Origin: Ifrita kowaldi
Taxonomy: Eukaryota > Chordata > Aves > Passeriformes > Cinclosomatidae
DNA length: 64,000 nucleotides
Assembly: GCA_013398055.1 (NCBI GenBank)
Contig: VZRS01001715.1
Span: forward strand, 32,234 to 96,233
Direction: 5' to 3'
Each line of letters begins with the position of its first letter. The stretch's first letter is position 1. The translations under genes and the position numbers were made by a program. The notes under the pieces were generated by a model, which saw only the letters and a program-made list of their open reading frames with translations, was not told the DNA's origin and did not search any database. Positions 48,180-61,714 of the stretch are shown piece by piece.

Positions 48180-51100
48180 CCTTTGGCGTCGACTCTGCAT
48201 CCCCCAGAGAGGCGACCAGGCTGGCAAGGGAGAGACTCCATGCTGTGGAGTTCAGGCTTCCCAGGCCCTGCAAATATCCACCTGGGCAGGCAAATATGTG
48301 CTCAAAACTGATGGCTCTAATAAAAAACAAATACAAAGAGCAAAGGCCTCGAATGCCCCTATTTGTCTCCTTCACAGAGCTCCTGGTGCCAATAAAACTC
48401 TTAGTAGCAGTTAAGTTGCTTCAGCCTCTTCTTCGCCACTTTTCCAAAGCCAGGTCCTGCCACATGCCTGAAGGGTCTATTCTGATGCCTTTTTCTCTTG
48501 TTTACAAAGATTAAATTCCTCTGTTACATCCATCCGTCCACAGGCAATAGCTGTTGTTTATAAAAGATAAAATTTGAAATCTTGCACATCTTGTTTTCAA
48601 CTCATTTTCAATTTTCATTTAAGCTGTAAATGAGTTGTGGTTTTCCCTGAGGTCTCCCTTTCACTCCATGCCTGCTGGACATATACAAATAACTGCTCTG
48701 CAAGAAGACTTAGAGAAGAAAATCGTGTTTTCTTGCAGGCAAATCCAGGCCCAGCTCAGAAGTGTCCCAGCAAGAATTATACAGCAGAAATCTGACATCC
48801 CAGTTTGAGAGAATCAAGGCTCAGAGAAGTTAATTTCCTCCGTATTATTTTTCCTTCAGATCTGTTTCTATGGAGAAAGAGGAAGTTGGAAAACAAAGGT
48901 GATACCAAAATGTTCAGCAGAGAGAGATGCAGGAATTTTTGAATTATTAAACAGAAGGAGCAAAAATAGTCAAAAGATAAGGAACTGGGCAGAAGGAGCA
49001 AGAGACTGAGAGCATCTGCTCCATCCTGGAATGCAGATATTCTGAAAGGGTGATTCTGTGCTCTGCATCACAGAGGCTGGATTTCTAGTCCATCCCTATT
49101 TAGACTGTTCTTCTCTGTGAAGATGTTTATTTCCCCCCAAGGTTTAGGGAACCCTGCTAGATCACGCATTCCCAGGACCTGCTAGAACTGAACAAGCATA
49201 TGAATTTCTCTGAGCTGGAGCAGGTTTAACACACAACACTCTCAACCAAGAGGCCAGCACATAGAGGCAGGTCCTGCTCCATGGGGAAGCAGGACTGCGT
49301 GTGAGGGAGCTGGTGGATTTTTACAGCAACTGAGGGATTAGCAGGGATGAGTAAACTTGAAGAGGGGCTCTCACAGCTGGGTAGACTAGGAACCTGCAGC
49401 AAAGCCACCCAATTAGGGCAAAAGAGAGCCACTAAGGCAGATTTCTCAGGAAAGCCCCTGTGCCCCATCTGCATCCAACATGCTTGGGCTGGTAGATCTA
49501 CCCCTGCAGAGACCTGTGGTGCCTGACAGGTGAGAATCTGGGTGCAGTTGAAAAAGGGACAGAAGTGTTATGAGGCTGGAGAGAGGTAAAAGGGGCAGGA
49601 GGCTGTTCAACTGGCTCAAAGTGTGGGTGCCGTTTCTCTCCTCCCAGTGATGAGAGGGTCAGATCAGTCACCCACCACACATCAACTCCCACCCTGAGCT
49701 GCTGACACTGTGGGAACAGCTCAGGCTGGGCCCTTCTGGCATCACCCCAGTGCACCTTCCCGGAGGATGGAACCAGGACATTCCTCATCTGATTCACCCA
49801 CTGAGTCACTGGCACCGTGTGGGTCATACAAACAGCTGCTTTGCACTGCCCCTGCTCTGGCACTGGAGCCATCCCCAAGGCACATGCTCTAAGCACCTCT
49901 CCTCTCTTCCTTCTCTCCCCTCCTCTGTCTCCTCTCCTTCTCCGGGCCAACTTTTGGGACGTCCTGGGAGCTGCACGCTGGGTTTGTGTTGTGTATTTCT
50001 CCAGCAGAGAGTGGTCTTCAAACCATGCACGGACCAGGTTTCATCTTGAAGATGCTCCTTGGAAAAAAATACAGTTAACTTGTTCTGATTTTAAGGGCAC
50101 GAAAATCACCATGAAATTACCCAATCTCATTAAAAACAGTGGGGAACTGGCCATCTGACAAACCTGAGCCCTGTGAACCCCTGCAAAGCAATAAGCAGCG
50201 ACAGATCTGGATGAACCACCGTGACGCTCATTGCTGTTTAACCAACAACCGCATGTTCAAGCACCATAAATAACACAAAACCAGCCTCTGTCTCATGGAG
50301 CTCCAGCTTGCAGAACGTCACCCCTCACAGCTCACTTCCCAACCATCGCACTCTTGGTTATGCATTTAACTTTGATACAAAAAAAAATCACCCACTAGAA
50401 TTCCAGCAGCGATCAGACACAGCCCAGCACGGCTTTGCTCCATGAAACAGCTCCTGCCCGTGAAGGAATCTGTGCCCTGAACTGCGGATGTGACTGAACA
50501 GTAATTAAGCACTGGAATTGCTACCAGAAAACCTGCCCTGTTTGGCTGTAACCACAACAGAGACAGGAGCAATCAGCCCTGGCAGATTTTTTCCTGCATT
50601 TTTTTTCTCCTTTATAAACCAGACCTTTCAACACCCACATACTTTACAAACCAATCTCATTCCTGTGGTGACACAAAGATCTCTGTCCATTTCCAAAGCC
50701 TCCAGTGTCACCGGCTTTGCTGGAGCTGCCCAGACAGTTTCACCTTTAAAAAAAAGGAGCATAAAACTGAAATAAAACATAAACACATCAAGTTCTACCA
50801 TCAACCACCCTGGCTCTGTGGGAGCTCAGCAGTGCTCCCAAACACCTCAGCATCAGCATCCAACCAGTCAGAGATCCTGCTCAATCTGTAGCTTTTCTGC
50901 TCAGCAAAGCAGAATAAATCTGGCGGGGATGGAGCCAGCAACAACTCTGTGTCATCCTGCCCCCACATCCCCAGTTTCCAGCTTGTGCAGGCTCATCCGC
51001 AGCACTCCCTCATCCCACTGTGGCAGGAAAGGTGCTGCTGGAATGCAGGAGGCAGTGTGGGAGGTGGCACAGGAGGTGGTGGGTGTTGGAGTTGTGAGGG

Positions 51101-52985
51101 GGTTGACTGCTCGTTTATTGTTGCCCTAATTAGAGTCAATTCCTCATTTCACGACTGCAGGTAACAGAACCACATTCTCAGCTGCACAGAGCTGAAAACA
51201 TGCAGAACAGGGGCTTCAGAGATGAATTCCCAAATGCCACATGGCATCCCCCGGTTTAGGGCAATTGTTCCTGTTCTTCAAGGACCTGCAGACCCTGGAG
51301 AGGAGCCCCCAAAGCTGGGCTGCAGCGGGCTCCAGTCACCCCTCAACCCAACCACCCTGCATTTTTTAAGCACTTTCTGTTCAAGTCCTTCACACAGCAC
51401 CAGGCAAGGGCAGGCAGGGCACATCCCCCTGCAAGAGCTCATGGGACTCCTGACACCAGCTGCCACCCTCCGGACACGGCATCCTGACAAAGAACTGCAG
51501 TCTCAGCAGTTTGAGAGCTAATCCTTGCTCTATAATCCTTTGTGGTTTAGCCTTTTTTTTGTTAAATTAACTCAGTGACAGGAATACAACTGCTTTTGCA
51601 TGCTCAGAATTTTGGAGGTGTGAAAGGGAGAGGACTTGGAGAGCAGCTGCAGCAGCACTCCCAGTGAGTGCTCATGGGGAGGTGTTGATTAGCAGCTTTC
51701 AGACAAGCTCAGCTCAGCCCTTTGTGTGAGTCCAAGTCTAAAACCCGTTTATGCACAAAAGCTGTTTAGGTTCAAGGCAAAGCAGGGACACACTCAGGCT
51801 CCACACAAGCTGTAAAGGTGGAAATGCTGCTCCAACCCTCAGAAGGTGCTCTACAGTGGTAGCAGCTCTCAAAGATTCTCTGTTTTCTCACTAGTGCCTG
51901 GGTTTGACTTTTGACAGAACATCCCATCCTAATCTCAAGAATTACAGAGAAACTCCATCCACATTCTCCTTTCAAGGGCTCTAACACTGGGAGCAAGAGA
52001 TACAGATTTTATTACCATTTTTATTATGAAGTTACGATTACTCAGAGCCCCAGGCCCGAGGCTCAGTGCTGGGGGCTGGACCTGTTTGTAGACTCTTCGC
52101 AGTGCCCTACAAGTGATGTTTGCTTTATCCTACATAGGGAAAAAAGCACCTGGCAACATTAAAACCAGCAATACGGCACAAGTCCAGGGATGGGAGAGGC
52201 CTGACAATACCTCCAGAGATGGGAGAGGCCTGACAAACCCAATGAGGGACATATGCAAGAAACTGCAAACAGCCATAAACACCCCGCTGGGCTTTGTACT
52301 TGCTTTTCCTGACTGCTTTTGCTTTATACAAGCTGTGCGTGTGGCTGCAGTGACCATCTGCAATGATTCCTGTTGGTCTGGAATCCTGGGGCAGTCATGG
52401 AGAAGAGTTGATAAAATGCAGCATCGCTGCCTTGCACCTCCTTCTCCGGGCTCTCTCTGACACCTCCTCCAGCAGGATCACTAGCGTGAATGAGAAGCTC
52501 AGAAAAAACAGCTGCTGCATGTGGTGACAAGTGGGTTTTTTATTTCAGACCTCAGGGCAGTCTGTAGCTTTCAGGTGAGCTGTGAGACATGGCCAGCTGG
52601 AGACCTGAAACCCTTTTCCAAAATCCAGCAATTTTTATTATTGCATCCTGCTAAGTCATCCCTGCCAAAGAGCTGTGGGTATTTCCTATCTCAATTCGTC
52701 TGTTACCTAGTGCCACACTGCACAAAGTAATTCTTTGCCATTTCCTGCCCCAAACACCTTGCAGTCTTTAAGCAGATTATTTCAGTGTGATTTACAGAAA
52801 CATTAAACAATCTACAGCTCAGGACAGATTACTCTCCAAAAAGAGATGAGAGCAGCAGCCGCTACTGCTCTGTGAAGAGAGGACAAGTTAGATGGTGGCT
52901 CTAGGAGTGAGTGTGCAACAGCAAAGCCCAGGTATCCCCCAGAACCTGGGCAAGGAGGCTGCTCTCATCAGGGCAATAACAAAGA
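48180..52985. other. Intergenic between NMB and SEC11A, right part
   Basis: Mostly repeat-poor sequence with no gene recognised. A short direct repeat of GATGGGAGAGGCCTGACAA occurs at 52189-52236. Nothing else stands out. Confidence 0.45.
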
Positions 52986-53005
52986 ACCTGGCAAGAGGCA
53001 AAATC

Positions 53006-53011
53006 TTTATT
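53006..53011 (-). terminator. SEC11A: SEC11A polyadenylation signal AATAAA
   Basis: CTTTATTCCAG on the plus strand reads CTGGAATAAAG on the minus strand, about 400 nt past the SEC11A stop. Confidence 0.65.
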
Positions 53012-53411
53012 CCAGTTCTGAATTGGAAAAAAACCGTCATGGCCACGGCTCACCAACTGGACAGTTCAGTCAGCACAGGGAGGGGGCACCTGGCCCGGCC
53101 AGGCACAGACTCAGGACACGGTCCCAGAGGCACTTGGAGAGAAAGCTCAACTTCAAAGTACAAGCACTAAACAGTTTGGCTCAAATTTTTAATATAAAAA
53201 TTCACTAAAAAGGCTAAAATGTGACAAACCATTGGAAATACTGTGACAAACATTTGCCCTTATGCAGTAAAAACCAAAACAAACCCAAACTGGCAAGAAG
53301 CTTTGAAATGCATGTTTTCTTCTTTCTCCTGGCACATTGGACCATCAGCTACTTAAAACGTTCGTCTAGAAAAATCCATGGCACCTTCACCTCGTAGCTC
53401 AGTGCAAGGGA

Positions 53412-56400
53412 CTACTCTCGATGGACCAGCACAAATAAACCCAGTAAAAAGAGGACTGCATACTGGAAGAGAGAGAAGAGGAGACACAGGACTGCACACT
53501 CACATCTACAGCAGCAAATGCGCAGGGCACAGGGTTCTGCCTGTGTTCTCATGAAGGAATTTTAGCTGGGGTGGTAAAAGCAGGCAGGAAATGGAAGAGG
53601 TCTTACCTTAAATTTTGGATAATCGTTCATTAAGATAGTCACTATTCCAATATAGGGCACAAATCTACAAGAATAAACATTTTCTTAAAACAAACACTAT
53701 TCCAGGCTGCAGAGGGAGAGTCACTCAAGCATCCCGAGGGCTGCAGTCAACGGGCTGGGGACTTCTTCCTCCCAGCCAGGGAGGCTGTGGCAGTGGGGCT
53801 GAGTGACAACCAGCCCCAGAGTGTGTTTCAGCCTCTGCCTGGTTCAGATTTCACTTGCTTGCAAATGCTGAGCCTCCCAGGATAAATCTGATGACAATTC
53901 TGTTTAAGTCTGAGCCCACGCTACCCTTACATCTGTGTCCATCCAGCATCAACATCTCAGGATGCAGCTCACAACTTGATGCCTTTGCTTAAGCCAAACT
54001 AAGAACTGAACTCTCCACACTCTCAGGCAGGTTACAAAACCCAACAGAGACAGCTCGACACAAGGGGGCATTTACCAGATGGCTTTGGGGGACAACAGTG
54101 GGAAAAGCCTCATCATTTTCAACTTCACTTACCCTCTCGCTCGTCCTACTACGTCCTTCTTCTCCAGCCAGTGCTGCCCCTGTTTGTAGAGCCCTCTGTC
54201 ATCCACAGCATTGTTGTCTCCCTTTGTCAGAAATTTGATGTCTCCGTTTTGCCTTGTAAATACAAGACAGCCAGGTAAGGCAAGACAGAAACTTGTTCAA
54301 AGCTTCAGAGTTCTACAACAAGCACAGGGAGACCAACACAAGGGGACTAGAAGCAACCATATCCTACAATTCAAGCAGGATAAAAGAGGGAAATTCTGTC
54401 AAATGCAGCAGAAAGCAGATGGTTTGGAAAAACTGCCATGGGAAGAATGAATTCTGGCCCCAGCCAAGCTTTCCAGCAGAGTTTCAGTACAGAACCAGCA
54501 AGATGAGCTGTTTCTAGTGCAGGTGCAGCTATTGCCTCTTGGCTTTTGACCCATCTTGTGCTGATGCTTCTCTTGCTTCACACAAATGTTGGGTTCTGGT
54601 CTCCCTACTACCACACAAAAGGAGAGGTTGGGATTGAAGCACACAGCTCTAATCAGCAGTGGGCAGAAGCAAGCTGAAACTTAGAACTGATTAGGAAAGG
54701 GGGACAGAAAAAAAACAAATAGTACCATGACGACACTGCATGAACTCACGATGTGCCTACATCTGGAATGCTCTGGGCAGTGCTGAGCCTCCCAGATCCT
54801 TTTCTGCAATGGAGAGAAGAACTGGCAAAGGTTGAGAAATGGTTAACAAGGTCTGGAACCACTTCTATACAAGAAACTAGAGACCAGGACTCTTCAGCCT
54901 GGAAAAGACAGAACTGATGGGAGATATGACATAGTCCACCACAAATGACAGCAACAGTCAAATAGCTTTTCATTGTCTCTTCCAATGCAAGAGCCAGAGG
55001 GTACCAAAAGGAGCTCAGAAGTAAGGGTTAAAACCAGGCAGAGAAGGTGCTATGCAGAAATAGCCACAGTGCAAACTAAACCACATCTCTCTGCAAAGGT
55101 ATTTTGGTTGGCAAAAAATTATATTGGCTCAAAAATTGACCAGATACTCCATGTAAAACAGGAAATTAGGCTATTCATAAGGAACTAGGACTTTGTGCTT
55201 GAAACTGTAACCTGCAGAAAGCAGGGAAATTATCACTACATACTCTCTCTAGTCTTTAATTCATCCTGAGATGAATTCATTAGCTTGCCAGAAATGGGAT
55301 CCTGGAGCAGATGAATCTTTGCTTTGACCGGGAAAAAACTTTATAGATCCTTTCCCAGCCATTCCCATTCAGATGCTGGACAGCAGCTCATGCCACTACT
55401 CAGGGGTTGGCCACTGTCACCTTCCTGCGGCACCTGCAGGCAGGTGCTGAGCAGGAGCGTCCTCAGTGCTTGAATCTCAGCTCTCACAGAAATGATAGAT
55501 AGAATGCAGAACACAAAAGCATGCAGCTCTTTGGAGCTCAGGCTGTTTTCATCATGCCTGAACACCAACAGGTTCCTTGACAAGAGAAGCTTGGAAAGGA
55601 AAACGGGAAAAACCCCACAGCTCTCTCTCCAAAGCACATTTGGCTTGTTGTGTGGGAACAACAAACACTCCGGGAGCTTAGAGACACTGTCTGGGAAAAG
55701 ATAAAGATCGCCAAAGGTGCAGATAATGTAGTTTAGCTCTGAAGAGTGAAGGTGTAGGAGTGCAGCATCTTATTGAGCAGAGTCAAGGCTCTGTCACGAC
55801 GTGGCACGAGAAGCCCACGGTGCGCTTCTCTACTGTGTGAGGTGACTGAAGTCTGGTCTGGCTGCCCTGCTTCAAAACCACTAAGTAGATTTTGATCGCA
55901 GACTCTGTGTTAGTAATAAAGAATGAATTCAATTTTGGGCTGAAAGAAAAAGAAAAGGCCAGCGAGTAACAGACATTTTCTCACTGACCCAATACTGATG
56001 TGAACTGGGGCCTGAGTTGCCCCAAAATCATAGAGAACACTGTTTCTGTTTTCCTGCATTTTGACACTCCTGTCAGCTTTTGCAGAGACTTTTCAGTTCT
56101 GAACTGGCACTAGAAGATTATTCTTTAAGTAGTGAAAGAAGCAACTGACACCCAAATCCTGCCTTCAGCTCCCAGGTTTAGGTTGCAGTATGGGTTTTTC
56201 ATTTTATCTCTCCCAAAAAAAGATTAGGTTTGTGTTCGGTTGCTTCAGTTAAATGAAACCTACAATACTGCAGAATGGTTTCACCTTTCCAGGATTGGCA
56301 CTATGGCCCTGTTACATTTAAACAAAAAATAGTGCTGGATACCCTAATATCTAGAGATAAAGCCAGGCAAAAAAAGAAGGGTGGGCAGCATCTAGAGAGC

Positions 56401-59400
56401 AAATGCTGCACAGAACAGGGGAGGAGGAAAACTGCATTTCACTTGAAAGAGTTCCCACAACATCACAAAAAAGTGCTTGTGCATCATTAGGTATCAAATT
56501 CAGCACGTAAACTGACATTATTTTCAAATTAGTGGTATCAAAGAACAGCACTTTGAAAACTTACACTGTTCAAAGTTCTGGGTACAGAATAAATCTGAAC
56601 AACAAAGAATGTGCTTTGCCTACTGAGAGAGGCACCATCCTCTCAGAGCCAGGATTCCATCTGTGTATTTATGTGCTAGTCACCCTTGAGTTGGACCAGA
56701 CAACTGGTCTGGATGTTCCACAGGGAAAGGGACCCTCTCCATCCCATCGACCTCTCCACTAGAGGAATCTTAAGATGCCACCTGGTACAGCTCCAGCTCA
56801 CTCCAGAAAACATTTACTCAGCAGAAACAGATGCTGGGACCCCAACCAGCTGTTGCCTCTCAGAGCTGCCTTGAAAAATCAGGGATTCAGTTCAAGATTC
56901 AGTTTTCACTCAAACAACTCACATGGTTGGCTTGTATCTTCCCAGACTGGCCTGGAGAGGCCACAGTTCCATCCAGCAAAACAGGAAAGCTCATAACTGC
57001 AGTGGAAGCCTTGGCTGGAAAACTAAGCCCTGTTCAGCCATGAAACCAATGCCTGTTCTGTTCCTTCAGACACACAACCTGCCCAATGCTGAGAGTGACC
57101 AGTACACGAAGACTCCAAGGATAACAACACAACTTTCTAGAGAGATGAAAGGCCCTGAGACTGCATGACAGCAAAGACCAGGACCTTAGAGACAAGCTCT
57201 AAAATAACACATGCTACACACAAAATACCCTTCTGCCACAGCTATGCCCCACAAACAAGATTGACTTCACACACAAACGCAGCCATACTACAGCAGACAG
57301 CACAGCAGCTCGGGACAAACAGGATGGCACAGGAGACAGTAAGTGGTGTCAGCCTTCCAGTGTCTAAATGGGCTCCAAGAGAGCCGGAGAGGAATTTCAA
57401 ACAAGGGCCCTAAAGTAACAGGACAAGAGGGAATGGCTTCCTACTGCCATGGTTAGATAGGTTATTAGGATGAAATTCTTCCCTGTAAGGTGGTGAGGCC
57501 CTGGCACAGGTTGCCCAGAGTAGCTGTGGCTGCCTCATCCCTGGCAGTGTCCAAGGCCAGGTTGGACAGGGCTTGGAGCAACCTGGGATGGTGGAAGGTG
57601 TCCCTGCCTACGGCAGGGGGTGGAATGAGACTGGCTTTAAGGTCCCTTCCAACCCTAACAATTCCATGATTCTACAGTTTGGAGTGTCCAGGGCACTGGC
57701 ACAGACTCCCAGCTTGTGCCTTCTACTGGATGATCTTTACAAGTAAACCAAGGAGAACAGATTTTGACTGTCTGAAACTTCTCTGTTACTTCCTACAGCA
57801 CCTGGATATCTATGACTGACATCCCACCCACTTGTTTACCCAAGGAGATGAAGAATAATACCAGTTAGGGAAATATCAGCAGTAGAACCCCCCAGACTCT
57901 TAACATACTTCTCATGGATTTTCAGGACACGATGGACTATAGGAATTTCCCTTCCTTCTATCCTAAAGACGACTATTTCTCCCACTCTGATTGGATCTTC
58001 AATTCGGTTCGTGAGGAACAGGAGATCTCCTCTGTGGAAAGCAGGCTCCATACTCCCACTGAAAGAGAGGAGAGGAACAATTGAACAATACTTAAACACT
58101 CAGTACCAGGTTTCAGAGTTTATGGTCCCTTAAGAATAATTGCACAAGAACCTCAGTGAGAAAGAGAAGCTGTGGATACCCCATTCTTGGAAGAGTTCAA
58201 GACTAGGCTGAAATCTTGATGAAGAGCTTCTGAGAAAACCACCTTGGAGACTACACAACTGTGTAACCTCTATTGCAATGAGGTTTTCAATCACCATATT
58301 GCCAGCAGTTGGGATTTGTTGGGAAAAGAGCACTGCCAGTACCTGGTGCTACAAGCACACCCAAACGGAGAAGTTTTCTTAATAAGCAAAAAGCTGAAGA
58401 CGTACACTACCTTTGGATTTCTGAGCTCACCACTGGCAGGGCAATGCTGGCAGCTCTGTAATGCTGGGAAGCTTTTCTTTATTTCATTTATTTTTTGCAG
58501 ATAGATAGATTATCCTCAGGAACGAAACACTGAAAACATCAGGCTCTTGCATTCCCATCCGAAACAGACACAGGAACTTGCCAAAAAGTTGTTACTGTGA
58601 TTCATCGCTTTGCTTAATGATCTCATTTCAGGCAGCACGAGTCAAGTTATTTTTCCTCTGTCTTGTAAATGGCAATTGTTACCAACTACTTAGCCTTCCT
58701 AATTCCACATAAATAATGCAAAACAGAACAATGAACTTTAAGTACCGCATACATTTGTGCTTCATCTTCACAGAGCACAGCAGCTGCTGTTCAGAACAGC
58801 AGATCACATCACCGAAGAAGGGATGTGACCTCACAGCCTGCGCTGGGAGAAACAGCAGGAAACATCTGCCCTGTGCTTCACATCAGGAGGGAGTTCTGTA
58901 AGTGGCACTTGGTCATGGCATTACAGCATTTTCTACATCATGAATGCTGACACAGAAACACACAGAAAAGGCCAGTGTGGCCACAGAGCAGGTGCAATAT
59001 CTGTGCCAGCATCCAATGGCAGCCCAGGGAATTTGTCCCAGGCAGCAGCAGGGTGGGAGTAACACCGGTGGTACTCACTGTAGGGCACGACTGTAAGGAC
59101 ACTCTGTGACACCCAAAACATCCAGCAACAGAGTGACAACCCTTAAGCTCAGGACCACCTCTCTAATGGACAGTCATTGAATCATCGCAGATGGGTTAGA
59201 AGGGTCCTTAAACATCATCCCATTCCACCACCTGCCATGGGCAGGGACACCTTCTACTAGTCCAGGTTGCTCCGAGCCCTGTCCAGCCTGGCCTGGAACA
59301 CTTCCAGGAATGGGGCAGCCACAGNAACCTGGGATGGTGGAAGGTGTCCCTGCCTACGGCAGGGGGTGGAATGAGACTGGCTTTAAGGTCCCTTCCAACC

Positions 59401-61666
59401 CTAACAATTCCATGATTCTACAGTTTGGAGTGTCCAGGGCACTGGCACAGACTCCCAGCTTGTGCCTTCTACTGGATGATCTTTACAAGTAAACCAAGGA
59501 GAACAGATTTTGACTGTCTGAAACTTCTCTGTTACTTCCTACAGCACCTGGATATCTATGACTGACATCCCACCCACTTGTTTACCCAAGGAGATGAAGA
59601 ATAATACCAGTTAGGGAAATATCAGCAGTAGAACCCCCCAGACTCTTAACATACTTCTCATGGATTTTCAGGACACGATGGACTATAGGAATTTCCCTTC
59701 CTTCTATCCTAAAGACGACTATTTCTCCCACTCTGATTGGATCTTCAATTCGGTTCGTGAGGAACAGGAGATCTCCTCTGTGGAAAGCAGGCTCCATACT
59801 CCCACTGAAAGAGAGGAGAGGAACAATTGAACAATACTTAAACACTCAGTACCAGGTTTCAGAGTTTATGGTCCCTTAAGAATAATTGCACAAGAACCTC
59901 AGTGAGAAAGAGAAGCTGTGGATACCCCATTCTTGGAAGAGTTCAAGACTAGGCTGAAATCTTGATGAAGAGCTTCTGAGAAAACCACCTTGGAGACTAC
60001 ACAACTGTGTAACCTCTATTGCAATGAGGTTTTCAATCACCATATTGCCAGCAGTTGGGATTTGTTGGGAAAAGAGCACTGCCAGTACCTGGTGCTACAA
60101 GCACACCCAAACGGAGAAGTTTTCTTAATAAGCAAAAAGCTGAAGACGTACACTACCTTTGGATTTCTGAGCTCACCACTGGCAGGGCAATGCTGGCAGC
60201 TCTGTAATGCTGGGAAGCTTTTCTTTATTTCATTTATTTTTTGCAGATAGATAGATTATCCTCAGGAACGAAACACTGAAAACATCAGGCTCTTGCATTC
60301 CCATCCGAAACAGACACAGGAACTTGCCAAAAAGTTGTTACTGTGATTCATCGCTTTGCTTAATGATCTCATTTCAGGCAGCACGAGTCAAGTTATTTTT
60401 CCTCTGTCTTGTAAATGGCAATTGTTACCAACTACTTAGCCTTCCTAATTCCACATAAATAATGCAAAACAGAACAATGAACTTTAAGTACCGCATACAT
60501 TTGTGCTTCATCTTCACAGAGCACAGCAGCTGCTGTTCAGAACAGCAGATCACATCACCGAAGAAGGGATGTGACCTCACAGCCTGCGCTGGGAGAAACA
60601 GCAGGAAACATCTGCCCTGTGCTTCACATCAGGAGGGAGTTCTGTAAGTGGCACTTGGTCATGGCATTACAGCATTTTCTACATCATGAATGCTGACACA
60701 GAAACACACAGAAAAGGCCAGTGTGGCCACAGAGCAGGTGCAATATCTGTGCCAGCATCCAATGGCAGCCCAGGGAATTTGTCCCAGGCAGCAGCAGGGT
60801 GGGAGTAACACCGGTGGTACTCACTGTAGGGCACGACTGTAAGGACACTCTGTGACACCCAAAACATCCAGCAACAGAGTGACAACCCTTAAGCTCAGGA
60901 CCACCTCTCTAATGGACAGTCATTGAATCATCGCAGATGGGTTAGAAGGGTCCTTAAACATCATCCCATTCCACCACCTGCCATGGGCAGGGACACCTTC
61001 TACTAGTCCAGGTTGCTCCGAGCCCTGTCCAGCCTGGCCTGGAACACTTCCAGGAATGGGGCAGCCACAGCTTCTCTGGGCACCCTGCGCCAGGGCCTCC
61101 CCTCCCTCACAGGGAAGGACTTCTTCACAATGACCCATCTAACCCTGCCCTCTGGCAGTGGGAAGCCATTGTCCCGTCACTACCTGCCCGGGTATAAAGT
61201 CCCTCTCCCTCTTTTTTACCAGCCCTCTTAAGCCCAACCCAGCCGGCTGACAGCGCGAGGTGAGATGCTGTTTCTACCCACTCCCTCTTCCCTCGCTATT
61301 CCTGAGCCTGGATTCCTAAGGAGCTTCTCGCCCGCTGGGCCTGTGGCAGGAGCCTCCATGTGACCCATCCCTGTGGGGTTTAAGCCCCCGCACCGCGGGA
61401 CTGACCTCAGCACCACCACGATAGGGCTCTCGCTGCCCGTCACCACCATGAGCCCCTTCCAGATCATAAGGGCGGAGGACACGATCATGCCGAAGTTCAA
61501 CACCTGGTAGTACAGCTGGGAGGGAAGGGGGTCGATCAGGCCCCGCCGCCTGCGCACGGCAGGGCGGACCGGCCCCGTCCGCCCGCTCGGTTTTCCCCCC
61601 CGGCCCCCCCGGCACCTGCCGCTTGTTCATGCGCCGCACATCGTCCAGAAAGTCCAGCGACAGCAT
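53412..61666 (-). CDS. SEC11A: SEC11A, signal peptidase complex catalytic subunit (complete)
   Basis: Catalytic serine protease of the ER signal peptidase complex; it cuts signal peptides from secretory proteins. Exons on the minus strand: 61666-61616, 61515-61406, 59804-59655, 54252-54133, 53664-53607 and 53462-53412. They join in phase to 540 nt, 179 residues, the human length, with near-identical sequence ([40 protein letters not shown], end LFVLVHRE). Ser56 (SGSM) and His96 (PIVHRV) sit in exon 3, Asp122 (VDDRG) in exon 4. The N-terminus [17 protein letters not shown] fits SEC11A, not SEC11C. Three further ATGs lie directly in frame upstream, so translation may begin at 61675 with three extra Met. 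Exon 3 occurs a second time, identical, at 58058-57909, inside the duplicated block; it is left out of this model. Confidence 0.95.
54750..54960 (+). repeat. Possible old CR1-like fragment in SEC11A intron 3
   Basis: GACTCTTCAGCCTGGAAAAG and GGGAGATATGACATAGTC resemble a decayed CR1 internal region. Diverged and without a tail, so tentative. Confidence 0.4.
57345..57680 (+). repeat. CR1 retrotransposon 3' end in SEC11A intron 3
   Basis: GGCTCCAAGAGAGCCGGAGA, GTCCAAGGCCAGGTTGGACA, GGTGTCCCTGCCTACGGCAG and tail AATTCCATGATTCTAC. The left edge of the duplicated block falls inside it, so its last 100 bp recur at 59326-59425. Confidence 0.88.
57909..58058 (-). pseudogene. SEC11A: Duplicate copy of SEC11A exon 3 (probably an assembly artefact)
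   Basis: Identical to 59655-59804 with intact acceptor and donor, offset 1,746 bp. At 150 nt it would insert 50 residues in frame and repeat the catalytic Ser and His if both copies were spliced in, which no known SEC11 has. It lies in a perfect duplication joined by a single N, so it is probably not biological. Confidence 0.75.
59896..60001 (+). repeat. Old CR1-like fragment (second copy at 58150-58255)
   Basis: AGAAGCTGTGGATACCCCAT, CTTGGAAGAGTTCAAGACTA and GGCTGAAATCTTGATGAAGA follow diverged CR1 order. Both copies are part of the duplicated block. Confidence 0.4.
60916..61195 (-). repeat. CR1 retrotransposon 3' end, reverse orientation
   Basis: Reversed CR1 landmarks: GGGTTAGAAGGGTCCTTAAA, GCCATGGGCAGGGACACCTT, CAGCCTGGCCTGGAACACTT and TGCCCTCTGGCAGTGGGAAG. 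The first 155 bp also appear at 59170-59324 as part of the duplication. It lies in SEC11A intron 2. Confidence 0.85.
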
Positions 61667-61713
61667 CATCATCATCGCCGCCGCCGCCACCGCCGCCCGC
61701 ACAGCCCCGCTTC
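61370..61713 (-). promoter_or_regulatory. SEC11A: SEC11A CpG-rich promoter and first exons, cut by a gap
   Basis: Very GC- and CpG-rich sequence around exons 1-2, with a GCC/ATG triplet-rich leader (61664-61700). It stops at an N (61714), beyond which composition changes abruptly, so the upstream promoter may be missing. Confidence 0.55.
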
Positions 61714-61714
61714 N

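Larger units (their letters stand above)
57580..61070. repeat. Perfect tandem duplication, 1,745 bp x2, joined by N at 59325
   Basis: Bases 57580-59324 and 59326-61070 match at every point I compared, intron sequence included. The join, GCAGCCACAG-N-AACCTGGGATGG, places a minus-oriented CR1 end against a plus-oriented CR1 end. Only the right copy continues normally into CTTCTCTGGGCACC at 61071. Confidence 0.85.

Noticed and set aside
57836..58099. Second SEC11-like gene
   Set aside because: It is an exact copy of one SEC11A exon and its introns within a single-N duplication, not an independent paralogue.
53412..61666. SEC11C/GRP/ZNF532 as identity of the right-hand block
   Set aside because: The peptide is GNLWATGHFM (NMB), and the SEC11 N-terminus and exon 4 fit SEC11A.
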